5,309 nt of DNA from Streptomyces griseus. GTDB lineage: Bacteria > Bacteroidota > Bacteroidia > Chitinophagales > Chitinophagaceae. The stretch's first letter is position 1; each line of letters begins with the position of its first letter. Below are positions 1-5,252 of the stretch, piece after piece. A program made the position numbers and the translations under genes. The notes beneath the pieces were generated by a model. That model had not been told where the DNA came from. It searched no databases and was given only the letters and a program-made list of their open reading frames with translations. Where the stretch lies: the NCBI GenBank assembly GCA_943323705.2, contig CALPIT020000176.1:1-5309 (forward strand), read 5' to 3'.

Positions 1-164
1 AACCCACAGGGAATTTGGATTCTGCGAATGCCAATGAAATGCACCAATTATTTATAAATCTTCGGAATGAATTTCAGCAAACTTTTTTAATTGTAACCCA
101 TAACGAAGAACTTGCCAGAATGAGCGATAGGATTTTGCAGATGAAGGATGGGAGGATGGTTTGA
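1..164 (+). CDS. lolD: ABC transporter ATP-binding protein, LolD-like, C-terminal end only
   Basis: The 5' part of this gene lies outside the window; 53 codons are readable in frame from base 3 to the TGA at 162-164. The visible part begins just after the Walker B region with PTGNLDSANA, which contains the D-loop. It continues to LIVTHNEELA, where the His of VTHN is the switch (H-loop) residue, and ends in SDRILQMKDGRMV, a typical end for small ABC ATPases. These are the features of the LolD/MacB/FtsE group of cytoplasmic ATPases that drive lipoprotein release or other periplasm-facing transport through a separate membrane partner. LolD is the best guess because the PTGNLDS...THN...DGRM pattern is characteristic of that group in Bacteroidota. 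The Walker A and signature motifs that would strengthen this are not in the window. It is convergent with the E1 gene. The family call is secure; the exact substrate is not. Confidence 0.8.
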   Translation, partial: PTGNLDSANANEMHQLFINLRNEFQQTFLIVTHNEELARMSDRILQMKDGRMV

Positions 165-168
165 AGCT

Positions 169-207
169 GCTAATTTGAATGTTCCATAGGAACATCTTGT
201 CATTAGC
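169..207. repeat. Palindromic repeat unit 1 (GTTCC-ATA-GGAAC hairpin)
   Basis: Five bases after the ABC ATPase stop, ATGTTCC (179-185) and GGAACAT (189-195) form a perfect 7-bp stem with a 3-base loop. An outer pair, GCTAAT (169-174) and ATTAGC (202-207), can close a second stem around it. The core and the downstream TTGT..ATTAGCC stretch recur about 50 bases further on, so this is a short interspersed repeat and not only a local hairpin. It could protect or shape the 3' end of the ATPase message, but no U-tract follows directly, so it is not a classic intrinsic terminator. Confidence 0.6.
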
Positions 208-230
208 CCGAAATGATGATTATTATGGTT

Positions 231-262
231 CGTTCCGTAGGAACGTTTTGTGAAAATTAGCC
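231..262. repeat. Palindromic repeat unit 2 (CGTTCC-GTA-GGAACG hairpin)
   Basis: CGTTCC (231-236) and GGAACG (240-245) form a perfect 6-bp stem with loop GTA. The unit resembles the hairpin at 179-195. Both share GTTCC.TAGGAAC followed by TTGT and then ATTAGCC a few bases on. The closing pair differs in a compensating way, T-A in unit 1 and C-G here, which suggests the stem itself is conserved. I recall similar short GTTCC/GGAAC palindromes from Bacteroidota intergenic regions, but I could not search for copies. Confidence 0.6.
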
Positions 263-286
263 ACGAATTCACGAATCGTTTTTTTT
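262..286. repeat. Tandem octamer CACGAATT/CACGAATC followed by T-run
   Basis: CACGAATT (262-269) is followed directly by CACGAATC (270-277), then a run of eight T (279-286). The sequence can fold weakly on the plus strand (ACG 263-265 with CGT 277-279, ATTC 267-270 with GAAT 273-276), but the loop would be only two bases. The T-run is at a plausible place for termination of the plus-strand ABC ATPase gene, yet the hairpin is too poor for me to call a terminator. CACGAATTCACGAAT is a string I associate with repeated intergenic sequence in this phylum, from memory only. Confidence 0.4.
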
Positions 287-330
287 AGACAGATGGAGAA
301 ATAGTGATTGACAATAAATTTTTCCGGAAA

Positions 331-390
331 CCAATCCCCAATCCCCAATCCCCAATTCCTAATTCCTAATCCCTAATCCCTAATTCCTAT
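331..390. repeat. Heptanucleotide tandem repeat, CYAATYC x 8
   Basis: Eight consecutive 7-base units run from 331 to 386, followed by a partial ninth (387-390). The first three are CCAATCC-type, the fourth is CCAATTC, and the remaining units are CTAATTC or CTAATCC. The array therefore changes from a CCAAT form to a CTAAT form along its length, as expected for stepwise slippage and mutation. It ends 12 bases beyond the E1 stop codon. In the E1 message it would read as repeated GGATTAG/GGATTGG, with three GGGG runs separated by ATT. A perfect 10-base palindrome, TTTCCGGAAA (321-330), abuts the left end of the array. Confidence 0.85.
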
Positions 391-402
391 ATTAATAAGC
401 GA

Positions 403-2460
403 CTACGCATTCAGCAACGCCCCAATTCTTTCAGCCACTTTATCTGCATTAGGCAACATCGCCTGTTCAAGTATCATATTCATGGGAACTGCAGGTAAAT
501 TCAAAGCGCCGATAACTTCTACAGGAGCATCTAAGAACCTGAAACAATGTTTTGAGATTCTTCCTGCCAATGCTTCTGAAAATGAATTGTTTTGTTGTTC
601 CTCAGTTACAATTAAACACTTACCATGTTGTTGCACAGCTTCAAAAATCATTTTCTCATCAAGAGGATACAATGTTCTTAAATCAATGATTTCAACTTTA
701 CCTGAAAATTGCTTAGCAGCTGCTTTCGACCAGTATACGCCCATTCCGTAAGTGATCACAACACAGCTTTCGCCATTGTCAATATTTTCTTGGATAGCTT
801 CCAGTACTTTATTGGCTTTGCCTAACGGTATAATATAATCGCTGTCAGGTTCTGTATTTTTTGCTTCTTCTGTTCCTGGGACTTTACTCCAGTACAAACC
901 TTTATGTTCAAGCATAACAACGGGATTAGGATCAAGGAAAGCTCCTTTCATCAAGCCTTTCATATCTGCAGCATTGGACGGATAAACGACTTTTATTCCT
1001 TTAATCGTGAGTAAGGTACTCTCAACACTACCGCTGTGATACGGCCCACCGCCACCATAAGCACCAATCGGCACTCTGATTAAAGTCTGTATTGGGAACT
1101 TACCACAACTCAAATAACAACTCTTTGAAATTTCAGTCACCAACTGATTTAATCCGGGATAAATATAATCAGCAAACTGCACCTCAACAATCGGCTTGGC
1201 ACCAACGGCACTCATGCCAACTGTAGAGCCAATAATATAAGCTTCTTGAATAGCGGTATTGAATACACGATGATCACCAAATTGCTCAGCCAATGTAGCC
1301 GCTTCTCTGAAAACGCCGCCCAGTCTGCGTCCAACGTCTTGTCCATATAGAATGGCTTCGGGATAAGCCTCCATTATTTCTCTGATGGCAAATAATGCCG
1401 CGTCAACCATCAATACTTTTTCTTTATTATCCGGAATGCGGTTTCCTTTTTCTTCAGTTACAGGAGTATCCACAAACACAAATTGTTCAACACTAGAAGC
1501 AACAGGCTCAGGAGAGGCAACAGCTTTATTAAAATCTGATATTACCTCATCAAGCATATTTTTTTCAATGGCATCGAGCTCTTTTGCTGTGACTCCTTTT
1601 TCGAGCAATAGCGTTTTTAATTTAGGAGTGGGATCATTCTTATAAGATGAAGAAAGCTCATCTTCTTTTCTGTAAAATTCTTTTCTTACGCCGCTAGTAT
1701 GATGTCCGAGCAAGGGTACTTTAGCGTGAACCAACCATGGTTTCCTGTTTGTTCTTACATCATCAACCACGTTTTTCATGGTATCAAAACAAGTTTCAAA
1801 ATCAGTGCCATCAATACTTACGCTGTTAATACCTTTGAATCCTTGGATAAATTCGTATGCATTATTTGTTCTGGCTTCTGCTGATGTTACGCTAATACCC
1901 CAGTCATTATCTTGTACCAGATAAATTATGGGCAATTGATGTAAGGCCGCAAATTGAAAAGCTTCGCTGACTTCACCTTCTGTTACAGATGCATCTCCTA
2001 AAGAACAAATCACAACAGGCAATTTTCCTTCTATAGATGTGTGTTTTATTTTTTCAAAATACTGAATGCCTTGAGCAACACCTGTAGTAGGGATTGCCTG
2101 CATGCCTGTAGCACTACTTTGATGAATAATGGTTGGTTTGTCTGTGCCTTTATAATTGGGATGATTATAATATTCTCTTCCTCCTGTAAAAATATCTTCA
2201 CCCTTTGCGAGTAATTGAAGCATTAATTGATAAGGCTTAAACCCAAGACCTAACATGATGCTTTCATCTCTGTAATAAGGACTAACGTAATCGCATGGCT
2301 GCAATTGAAAAGCTGTGGCCAATTGAATAGCTTCATGACCTCTTGAAGTACTGTGGACATACTTGCAGACTTGTCTGTTGGCTTCATACGTATCTGCCAT
2401 TGCTTTGGCTTTACACATGAGAGCATAAGCTTCGAGTAATATTTTTTTTGAAACAGACAT
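403..2460 (-). CDS. bkdA: Fused alpha/beta thiamine-diphosphate 2-oxoacid dehydrogenase E1 component
   Basis: This 685-residue protein is the decarboxylating E1 subunit of a 2-oxoacid dehydrogenase complex, most likely branched-chain (2-oxoisovalerate) type. It transfers the acyl group to the lipoyl domain of an E2 encoded elsewhere. Residues 1-330 are the alpha half: YYRD at 62-65, a diphosphate-binding motif GDASVTEG at 155-162 and QDNDWGIS at 183-190 (the Mg-site Asp156 and Asn185), and the HHTS-type active-site loop near 253-269. After a linker (about 315-345) comes the beta half: GQDVG at 373-377, NTAIQEAYIIG at 401-411, GGGPYHSGSVES with His475, and a transketolase C-terminal domain from about 545. 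Alpha and beta are separate genes in most bacteria; the single chain is the common Bacteroidota form. The start at 2460 fits the family N-terminus. A pyruvate-type substrate cannot be excluded. The gene follows accC but is separated from it by a terminator. No lipoyl or E3 gene is nearby. Confidence 0.88.
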   Translation of the reverse strand: MSVSKKILLEAYALMCKAKAMADTYEANRQVCKYVHSTSRGHEAIQLATAFQLQPCDYVSPYYRDESIMLGLGFKPYQLMLQLLAKGEDIFTGGREYYNHPNYKGTDKPTIIHQSSATGMQAIPTTGVAQGIQYFEKIKHTSIEGKLPVVICSLGDASVTEGEVSEAFQFAALHQLPIIYLVQDNDWGISVTSAEARTNNAYEFIQGFKGINSVSIDGTDFETCFDTMKNVVDDVRTNRKPWLVHAKVPLLGHHTSGVRKEFYRKEDELSSSYKNDPTPKLKTLLLEKGVTAKELDAIEKNMLDEVISDFNKAVASPEPVASSVEQFVFVDTPVTEEKGNRIPDNKEKVLMVDAALFAIREIMEAYPEAILYGQDVGRRLGGVFREAATLAEQFGDHRVFNTAIQEAYIIGSTVGMSAVGAKPIVEVQFADYIYPGLNQLVTEISKSCYLSCGKFPIQTLIRVPIGAYGGGGPYHSGSVESTLLTIKGIKVVYPSNAADMKGLMKGAFLDPNPVVMLEHKGLYWSKVPGTEEAKNTEPDSDYIIPLGKANKVLEAIQENIDNGESCVVITYGMGVYWSKAAAKQFSGKVEIIDLRTLYPLDEKMIFEAVQQHGKCLIVTEEQQNNSFSEALAGRISKHCFRFLDAPVEVIGALNLPAVPMNMILEQAMLPNADKVAERIGALLNA

Positions 2461-2474
2461 GATATACGTTTAAC

Positions 2475-2500
2475 AAAAAAGCCAAAATTAATTTGGCTTT
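2475..2500 (-). terminator. Intrinsic terminator after accC
   Basis: On the minus strand, AAAGCCAAA (2500-2492) pairs perfectly with TTTGGCTTT (2486-2478) around a 5-base loop, and the RNA continues to six U in all (2480-2475). This begins 6 bases after the accC stop codon and ends 14 bases before the E1 start codon. The stem has 9 bp but only three G-C pairs, so read-through into the E1 gene is possible. The plus-strand T content is too weak for it to work efficiently in the other direction. Confidence 0.8.
2483..2490 (-). promoter_or_regulatory. Possible -7 box of the E1 gene, inside the accC terminator
   Basis: On the minus strand this reads TAATTTTG, an exact match to the Bacteroidota -7 consensus TAnnTTTG. 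It lies 22 bases upstream of the E1 start codon, so the leader would be only about 15 bases. No TTG (-33 element) is visible 17-23 bases further upstream. The box overlaps the loop and one arm of the terminator hairpin, so the match could be a by-product of that hairpin's A/T-rich stem. Confidence 0.3.
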
Positions 2501-2506
2501 AAATTT

Positions 2507-3844
2507 TTATTTCATTTTGAATGACTCCAGGAATTTCGTGGTGAAATTTCCTTTTCTAAAATCTTCGTTTTGCATCAATTGTAAATGGAATGGAATGGTA
2601 GTTTTTACACCTTCAATCACATATTCGCTCAATGCTCTGTGCATGGTATCTATAGCTTCTTCACGAGTTTGTGCCACAGCGATAAGCTTTCCAATCATAC
2701 TATCATAGTAAGGAGGAATAACGTATCCTGCATAAACATGACTGTCTACGCGAACACCATGACCACCAGGAGAATGTAAAACTGTAATTTTCCCCGGACT
2801 TGGTCTGAAATCATTGTATGGATCTTCAGCATTGATACGACATTCAATCGCATGCATTTGTGGGTAATAAGATTTACCTGAAATTTTTTCGCCTGCAGCA
2901 ATTTTAATTTGTTCTTTAATCAAATCAAAGTTGATGACTTCTTCAGTCACGCAATGTTCTACTTGAATACGCGTATTCATTTCCATGAAATAGAAATTGC
3001 GGTGTTTGTCTACAAGAAATTCAATGGTACCAACGCTTTCATAATTAATGGCCTTGGCAGCTTTGATAGCAGCATCACCCATTCTTTGTCTTAATTCATC
3101 AGTCATGAATGGAGAAGGAGATTCTTCCACTAGTTTCTGATGACGACGTTGAATCGAACAGTCTCTTTCACTTAAATGACAAACATTTCCGTATTGATCG
3201 CCTGCAACTTGAATTTCGATATGTCTTGGCTCTTCCACGAATTTCTCCATATAGATGCCATCATTCTTAAAAGAAGCAGCGGCTTCTGCCTTCGCTGTTT
3301 CAAATGCTTTTTCAATATCGGCTTCAGCCCAAACCACGCGCATTCCTTTTCCACCACCACCGGCAGTAGCTTTTAATATAACTGGATAGCCAATTTCTTT
3401 TGCTGCTTTTTTTGCATGAGGAACACCTTCCAATAAACCTTCAAAACCTGGAACGACAGGAACTCCTGCTTTGATCATGGTTTCCTTAGCCGTAATCTTA
3501 TCTCCCATGGAGTTAATCATATCTGGAGTGGGGCCAATGAATTTAATTCCATGTTTACTACATATCTCAGCAAATTTGCTGTTCTCAGCCAAAAAGCCAT
3601 ATCCAGGATGAATAGCATCTGCATTGGTAATTTCAGCAGCAGACATGATATGAGCAATATTCAAATAACTATCAGCACTTGCAGGTTTACCAATACAAAC
3701 TGCCTCATCGGCAAATTTAACATGTAAACTGTCTTTATCGGCAGTTGAATAAACGGCCACAGTTCTGATACCCATTTCTCTGCACGTTCTAATTACACGC
3801 AAAGCGATTTCTCCTCTATTGGCGATTAATATTTTTTTAAACAT
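2507..3844 (-). CDS. accC: Acetyl-CoA carboxylase, biotin carboxylase subunit
   Basis: AccC uses ATP and bicarbonate to carboxylate the biotin on BCCP, the first half-reaction of cytosolic acetyl-CoA carboxylase. The 445-residue length matches the stand-alone enzyme (about 449 in E. coli). The N-terminal domain opens with KILIANRGEIALR and has HPGYGFLAEN at 79-88. The ATP-grasp domain contains Lys116, Lys158, the glycine-rich loop AGGGGKGMRV at 161-170, KFVEEPRHIEIQV at 201-213 and QRRHQKLVEE at 232-241. The Mg ligands Glu275 and Glu288 are present, as is the catalytic stretch MNTRIQVEH (289-297) with Arg292 and Glu296. The C-terminal domain has ECRINAEDP at 334-342. All key residues are intact. 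It lies 100 bases downstream of accB, which supports an acetyl-CoA carboxylase role; paralogues serving propionyl- or methylcrotonyl-CoA carboxylase are usually fused or next to a carboxyltransferase gene, and none is seen here. The carboxyltransferase subunits must be encoded elsewhere. Confidence 0.96.
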   Translation of the reverse strand: MFKKILIANRGEIALRVIRTCREMGIRTVAVYSTADKDSLHVKFADEAVCIGKPASADSYLNIAHIMSAAEITNADAIHPGYGFLAENSKFAEICSKHGIKFIGPTPDMINSMGDKITAKETMIKAGVPVVPGFEGLLEGVPHAKKAAKEIGYPVILKATAGGGGKGMRVVWAEADIEKAFETAKAEAAASFKNDGIYMEKFVEEPRHIEIQVAGDQYGNVCHLSERDCSIQRRHQKLVEESPSPFMTDELRQRMGDAAIKAAKAINYESVGTIEFLVDKHRNFYFMEMNTRIQVEHCVTEEVINFDLIKEQIKIAAGEKISGKSYYPQMHAIECRINAEDPYNDFRPSPGKITVLHSPGGHGVRVDSHVYAGYVIPPYYDSMIGKLIAVAQTREEAIDTMHRALSEYVIEGVKTTIPFHLQLMQNEDFRKGNFTTKFLESFKMK

Positions 3845-3944
3845 AATAGTTAAAATGTAAAAAGTAAAAATTCAAAATTCAACATGTAAAAAGAAGAAGT
3901 ACTTTATTTGTAACCTTCGACTTTAAAAATTGAAATTTATTTTA
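3845..3944. other. accB-accC spacer with short direct repeats
   Basis: The 100-base spacer is very A/T-rich and has no convincing promoter or terminator, so accC is probably read through from accB. It contains ATGTAAAAAG twice as a direct repeat (3855-3864 and 3884-3893), with two tandem heptamers AAAATTC (3867-3880) between them. The spacer is unusually long for two subunits normally made together. The repeats look like slippage products, and their effect on expression is unknown. Confidence 0.5.
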
Positions 3945-4421
3945 TTATGCAGGGTCAACCAAGAATAAAGGCTGATCGTATTCTACAGGACTTGCATCAT
4001 CAACCAAAACTTTTACAATCTTACCCTTCACATCACTTTCGATTTCATTGAAAAGCTTCATAGCTTCTATGATACATACCGTTTTACCAGGAGTAACATC
4101 ATCACCCACGCTAGCAAAAACTGGTTTTCCAGGTCCGGCTTGACGATAAAAAGTCCCAATCATTGGACTTTTAATGGTTAGATAATTATCTGCCTTTGGT
4201 TCAGCTTTGGCAGCTGGCGGAGGCGTACTTGAGGCTGGAGCTGCTGTTGGAGCTGGTGCTGAAGCCTGAGGAAATGATTGAGTTGTAGTGGCTACAATAT
4301 TTTGTACGGGATCTTTCTTTTGTTTGATGGTGATTTTTCTGCCATCTTCTTCAATGGTTATTTCTCCAATTGAAGTTTTGTTGATCAGCTTTACTAGCTC
4401 TTGGATTTGCTTAATGTCCAT
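3945..4421 (-). CDS. accB: Acetyl-CoA carboxylase, biotin carboxyl carrier protein
   Basis: AccB carries the covalently bound biotin that shuttles CO2 between biotin carboxylase and carboxyltransferase for malonyl-CoA synthesis. The 158-residue size is normal for the family. Residues 1-36 (MDIKQIQELVKLINKTSIGE onward) are the conserved N-terminal segment. Residues 45-76 form a flexible Ala/Pro/Thr/Ser-rich linker, and about 79-157 make the biotinyl domain. The biotinylation site is EAMKLFNEIE, with Lys122 the expected target of biotin ligase. SPMIGTFYR at 85-93, followed by a segment matching the E. coli BCCP thumb in length, marks the acetyl-CoA carboxylase type over the simpler biotinyl domains of other carboxylases. 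It is the first gene of a likely accB-accC unit. A terminator upstream separates it from efp, and the 223-base leader contains structured sequence (4454-4510). The start is the first ATG fitting the conserved N-terminus. Confidence 0.95.
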   Translation of the reverse strand: MDIKQIQELVKLINKTSIGEITIEEDGRKITIKQKKDPVQNIVATTTQSFPQASAPAPTAAPASSTPPPAAKAEPKADNYLTIKSPMIGTFYRQAGPGKPVFASVGDDVTPGKTVCIIEAMKLFNEIESDVKGKIVKVLVDDASPVEYDQPLFLVDPA

Positions 4422-4453
4422 GATATTTAATTGAATGATTAAATAATTATTAA

Positions 4454-4514
4454 ATTGGAGCGCTAAGATAGGAAATCATAACTGATTAGCTCCAATAAAA
4501 AATATCAGTTTTCC
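4454..4514 (-). promoter_or_regulatory. Interleaved inverted repeats in the accB leader (possible pseudoknot or operators)
   Basis: Two perfect inverted repeats interlock. ATTGGAGC (4454-4461) pairs with GCTCCAAT (4489-4496), and AACTGAT (4480-4486) pairs with ATCAGTT (4504-4510). In a minus-strand RNA the order is stem 1 5' arm, 7-base loop, stem 2 5' arm, 2-base junction, stem 1 3' arm, 18-base loop, stem 2 3' arm. This is the arrangement of an H-type pseudoknot. Stem 1 can gain four more pairs (GGAA 4471-4474 with TTCC 4511-4514) across a 5-base bulge. The end of the structure lies 32 bases before the accB ATG. The alternative is DNA-level operator half-sites around the promoter candidate that overlaps this region. 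No known riboswitch class was recognised. Confidence 0.35.
4463..4495 (-). promoter_or_regulatory. Candidate accB-accC promoter
   Basis: On the minus strand TTG (4495-4493) is followed after 22 bases by TATCTTAG (4470-4463), one mismatch from the Bacteroidota -7 consensus TAnnTTTG. Spacing is within the range reported for the -33/-7 pair. Transcription would start near 4456, giving a leader of about 35 bases without a Shine-Dalgarno sequence. A competing candidate lies upstream: TTG, 17 bases, then TATTTTTT (4504-4497). The choice matters, because only a start upstream of 4514 would place the interleaved repeats in the RNA. Confidence 0.35.
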
Positions 4515-4593
4515 CCAAAAACAACAAGAAAATGCCCAAAAATGCTCAAAATCGAGTTGAAATGCATTAAAATTGCTATTTTTTGCGAAAAAT

Positions 4594-4625
4594 AAAAAAG
4601 GGCCAAAATAGAATTTCGGCCCTTT
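4594..4625 (-). terminator. Intrinsic terminator after efp
   Basis: On the minus strand AAAGGGCC (4625-4618) pairs perfectly with GGCCCTTT (4604-4597). Three more A-T pairs (4614-4616 with 4606-4608) continue past one mismatch. The 3' arm runs into six U (4599-4594) and then a further U-rich stretch. It starts 19 bases after the efp stop codon. This is the strongest terminator in the window and implies that accB needs its own promoter. Confidence 0.9.
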
Positions 4626-4644
4626 AATTTTGTATTTTTTATGC

Positions 4645-5211
4645 TTATTCTTTCACTCTTTCAACGTATTCACCAGTTTTGGTATTCACTCTGATTAACT
4701 CACCTTCATTAACAAATAAAGGAACGTTAACAGTAGCTCCGGTTTCTACAGTTGCAGGTTTTAATGTTCTTGTAGCTGTATCACCTTTCATACCAGGTTC
4801 GCTATAAGTAACCAATAAAACTATTTTATCTGGCAACTCAACACCCATTGGCTGGTCTGTTTCACCATTGATTAAAACTGAAACTTCTTGGCCATCTTTT
4901 AAAAATCCTGGAGCATCAATCATAGATTCTGCAACAGTTATTTGCTCAAAAGTTTCATTATCCATAAAACTATATCCGGTATCGTCTTTATAAAGATATT
5001 GGTATGTCTTTTTTTCAACTCTCACTGGGAAAATAGTTTCACCACTGTTCCAGGTTACTTCGATAGTACGAGAATTGTCCACACCTTTAAGCTTCGCCCA
5101 AACTTTAGCTGCTGCACGAGCTGTTTTATTTTGACCGAATTCGATCACTGTATAAAGGCTGTTATCAATTTTCAGTATCAGCCCTGAACGCATATCTGCT
5201 GTTGTTGCCAT
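4645..5211 (-). CDS. efp: Translation elongation factor P with non-canonical domain I tip
   Basis: EF-P binds ribosomes stalled at consecutive prolines, between the P and E sites, and promotes peptide bond formation. The protein has 188 residues, the usual length, with three beta-barrel domains: domain I to about 65, domain II about 66-128 (RVEKKTYQYLYKD, FMDNETFEQ), and domain III from about 129 with the family signature KGDTATRTLKPATVETGA at 142-159 and a SGEYV-like end (TGEYVERVKE). Domains II and III are entirely typical. The oddity is the domain I loop that reaches the peptidyl-transferase centre. E. coli has KPGKG with the modified Lys34, whereas this protein has KTARAAAK at 29-36, which puts Arg32 at the modified position and removes both glycines and the proline. 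The flanks align without gaps, so this is substitution and not a frameshift. The start at 5211 gives the usual MATTAD N-terminus. It is followed by a terminator, so it is probably monocistronic. Confidence 0.95.
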   Translation of the reverse strand: MATTADMRSGLILKIDNSLYTVIEFGQNKTARAAAKVWAKLKGVDNSRTIEVTWNSGETIFPVRVEKKTYQYLYKDDTGYSFMDNETFEQITVAESMIDAPGFLKDGQEVSVLINGETDQPMGVELPDKIVLLVTYSEPGMKGDTATRTLKPATVETGATVNVPLFVNEGELIRVNTKTGEYVERVKE

Positions 5212-5244
5212 AAAATAAATGTTAAATTATTTTTGATTTGGGTG

Positions 5245-5252
5245 CAAAAATA
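5245..5252 (-). promoter_or_regulatory. Probable -7 box of the efp promoter
   Basis: On the minus strand this reads TATTTTTG, an exact match to the Bacteroidota -7 consensus TAnnTTTG. It ends 33 bases before the efp ATG, giving a leader of about 25-30 A/T-rich bases with no Shine-Dalgarno sequence. No TTG is present in the 17-23 bases upstream, so the -33 element is weak or absent. It is the best-placed promoter candidate for efp within the window. Confidence 0.5.

Noticed and set aside
87..272. Minus-strand open frame of 61 codons over the ABC ATPase end and the hairpin repeats
   Set aside because: It overlaps the well-supported LolD-like C-terminus antisense and runs through the repeat units. 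The protein has no recognisable family features.
263..286. Intrinsic terminator for the plus-strand ABC ATPase gene
   Set aside because: The T-run is good, but the preceding stem has a two-base loop and a bulge. I list it only as part of the octamer repeat.
331..390. CRISPR-like array
   Set aside because: The repeats are contiguous 7-base units with no spacers, and no cas gene is present.
1400..1560. Two separate E1 genes (alpha and beta) and not a fusion
   Set aside because: The frame is open through the linker with no stop codon and no start context at the beta domain. Single-chain E1 proteins of this length are common in Bacteroidota.
482..3376. Several plus-strand open frames of 61-89 codons within the E1 and accC genes, and one short minus-strand frame at 3172-3360 in another frame of accC
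   Set aside because: They are shadows of strongly conserved genes in other frames, have no initiation signals and give low-complexity or Ser/Phe-rich translations typical of antisense reading.
5092..5130. A compensated frameshift or sequencing error as the cause of the odd EF-P loop
   Set aside because: The residues on both sides align to normal EF-P without gaps. K29, V37, K40-L41-K42 and R49 fall at the expected positions, so a pair of frameshifts would be needed with no net length change.
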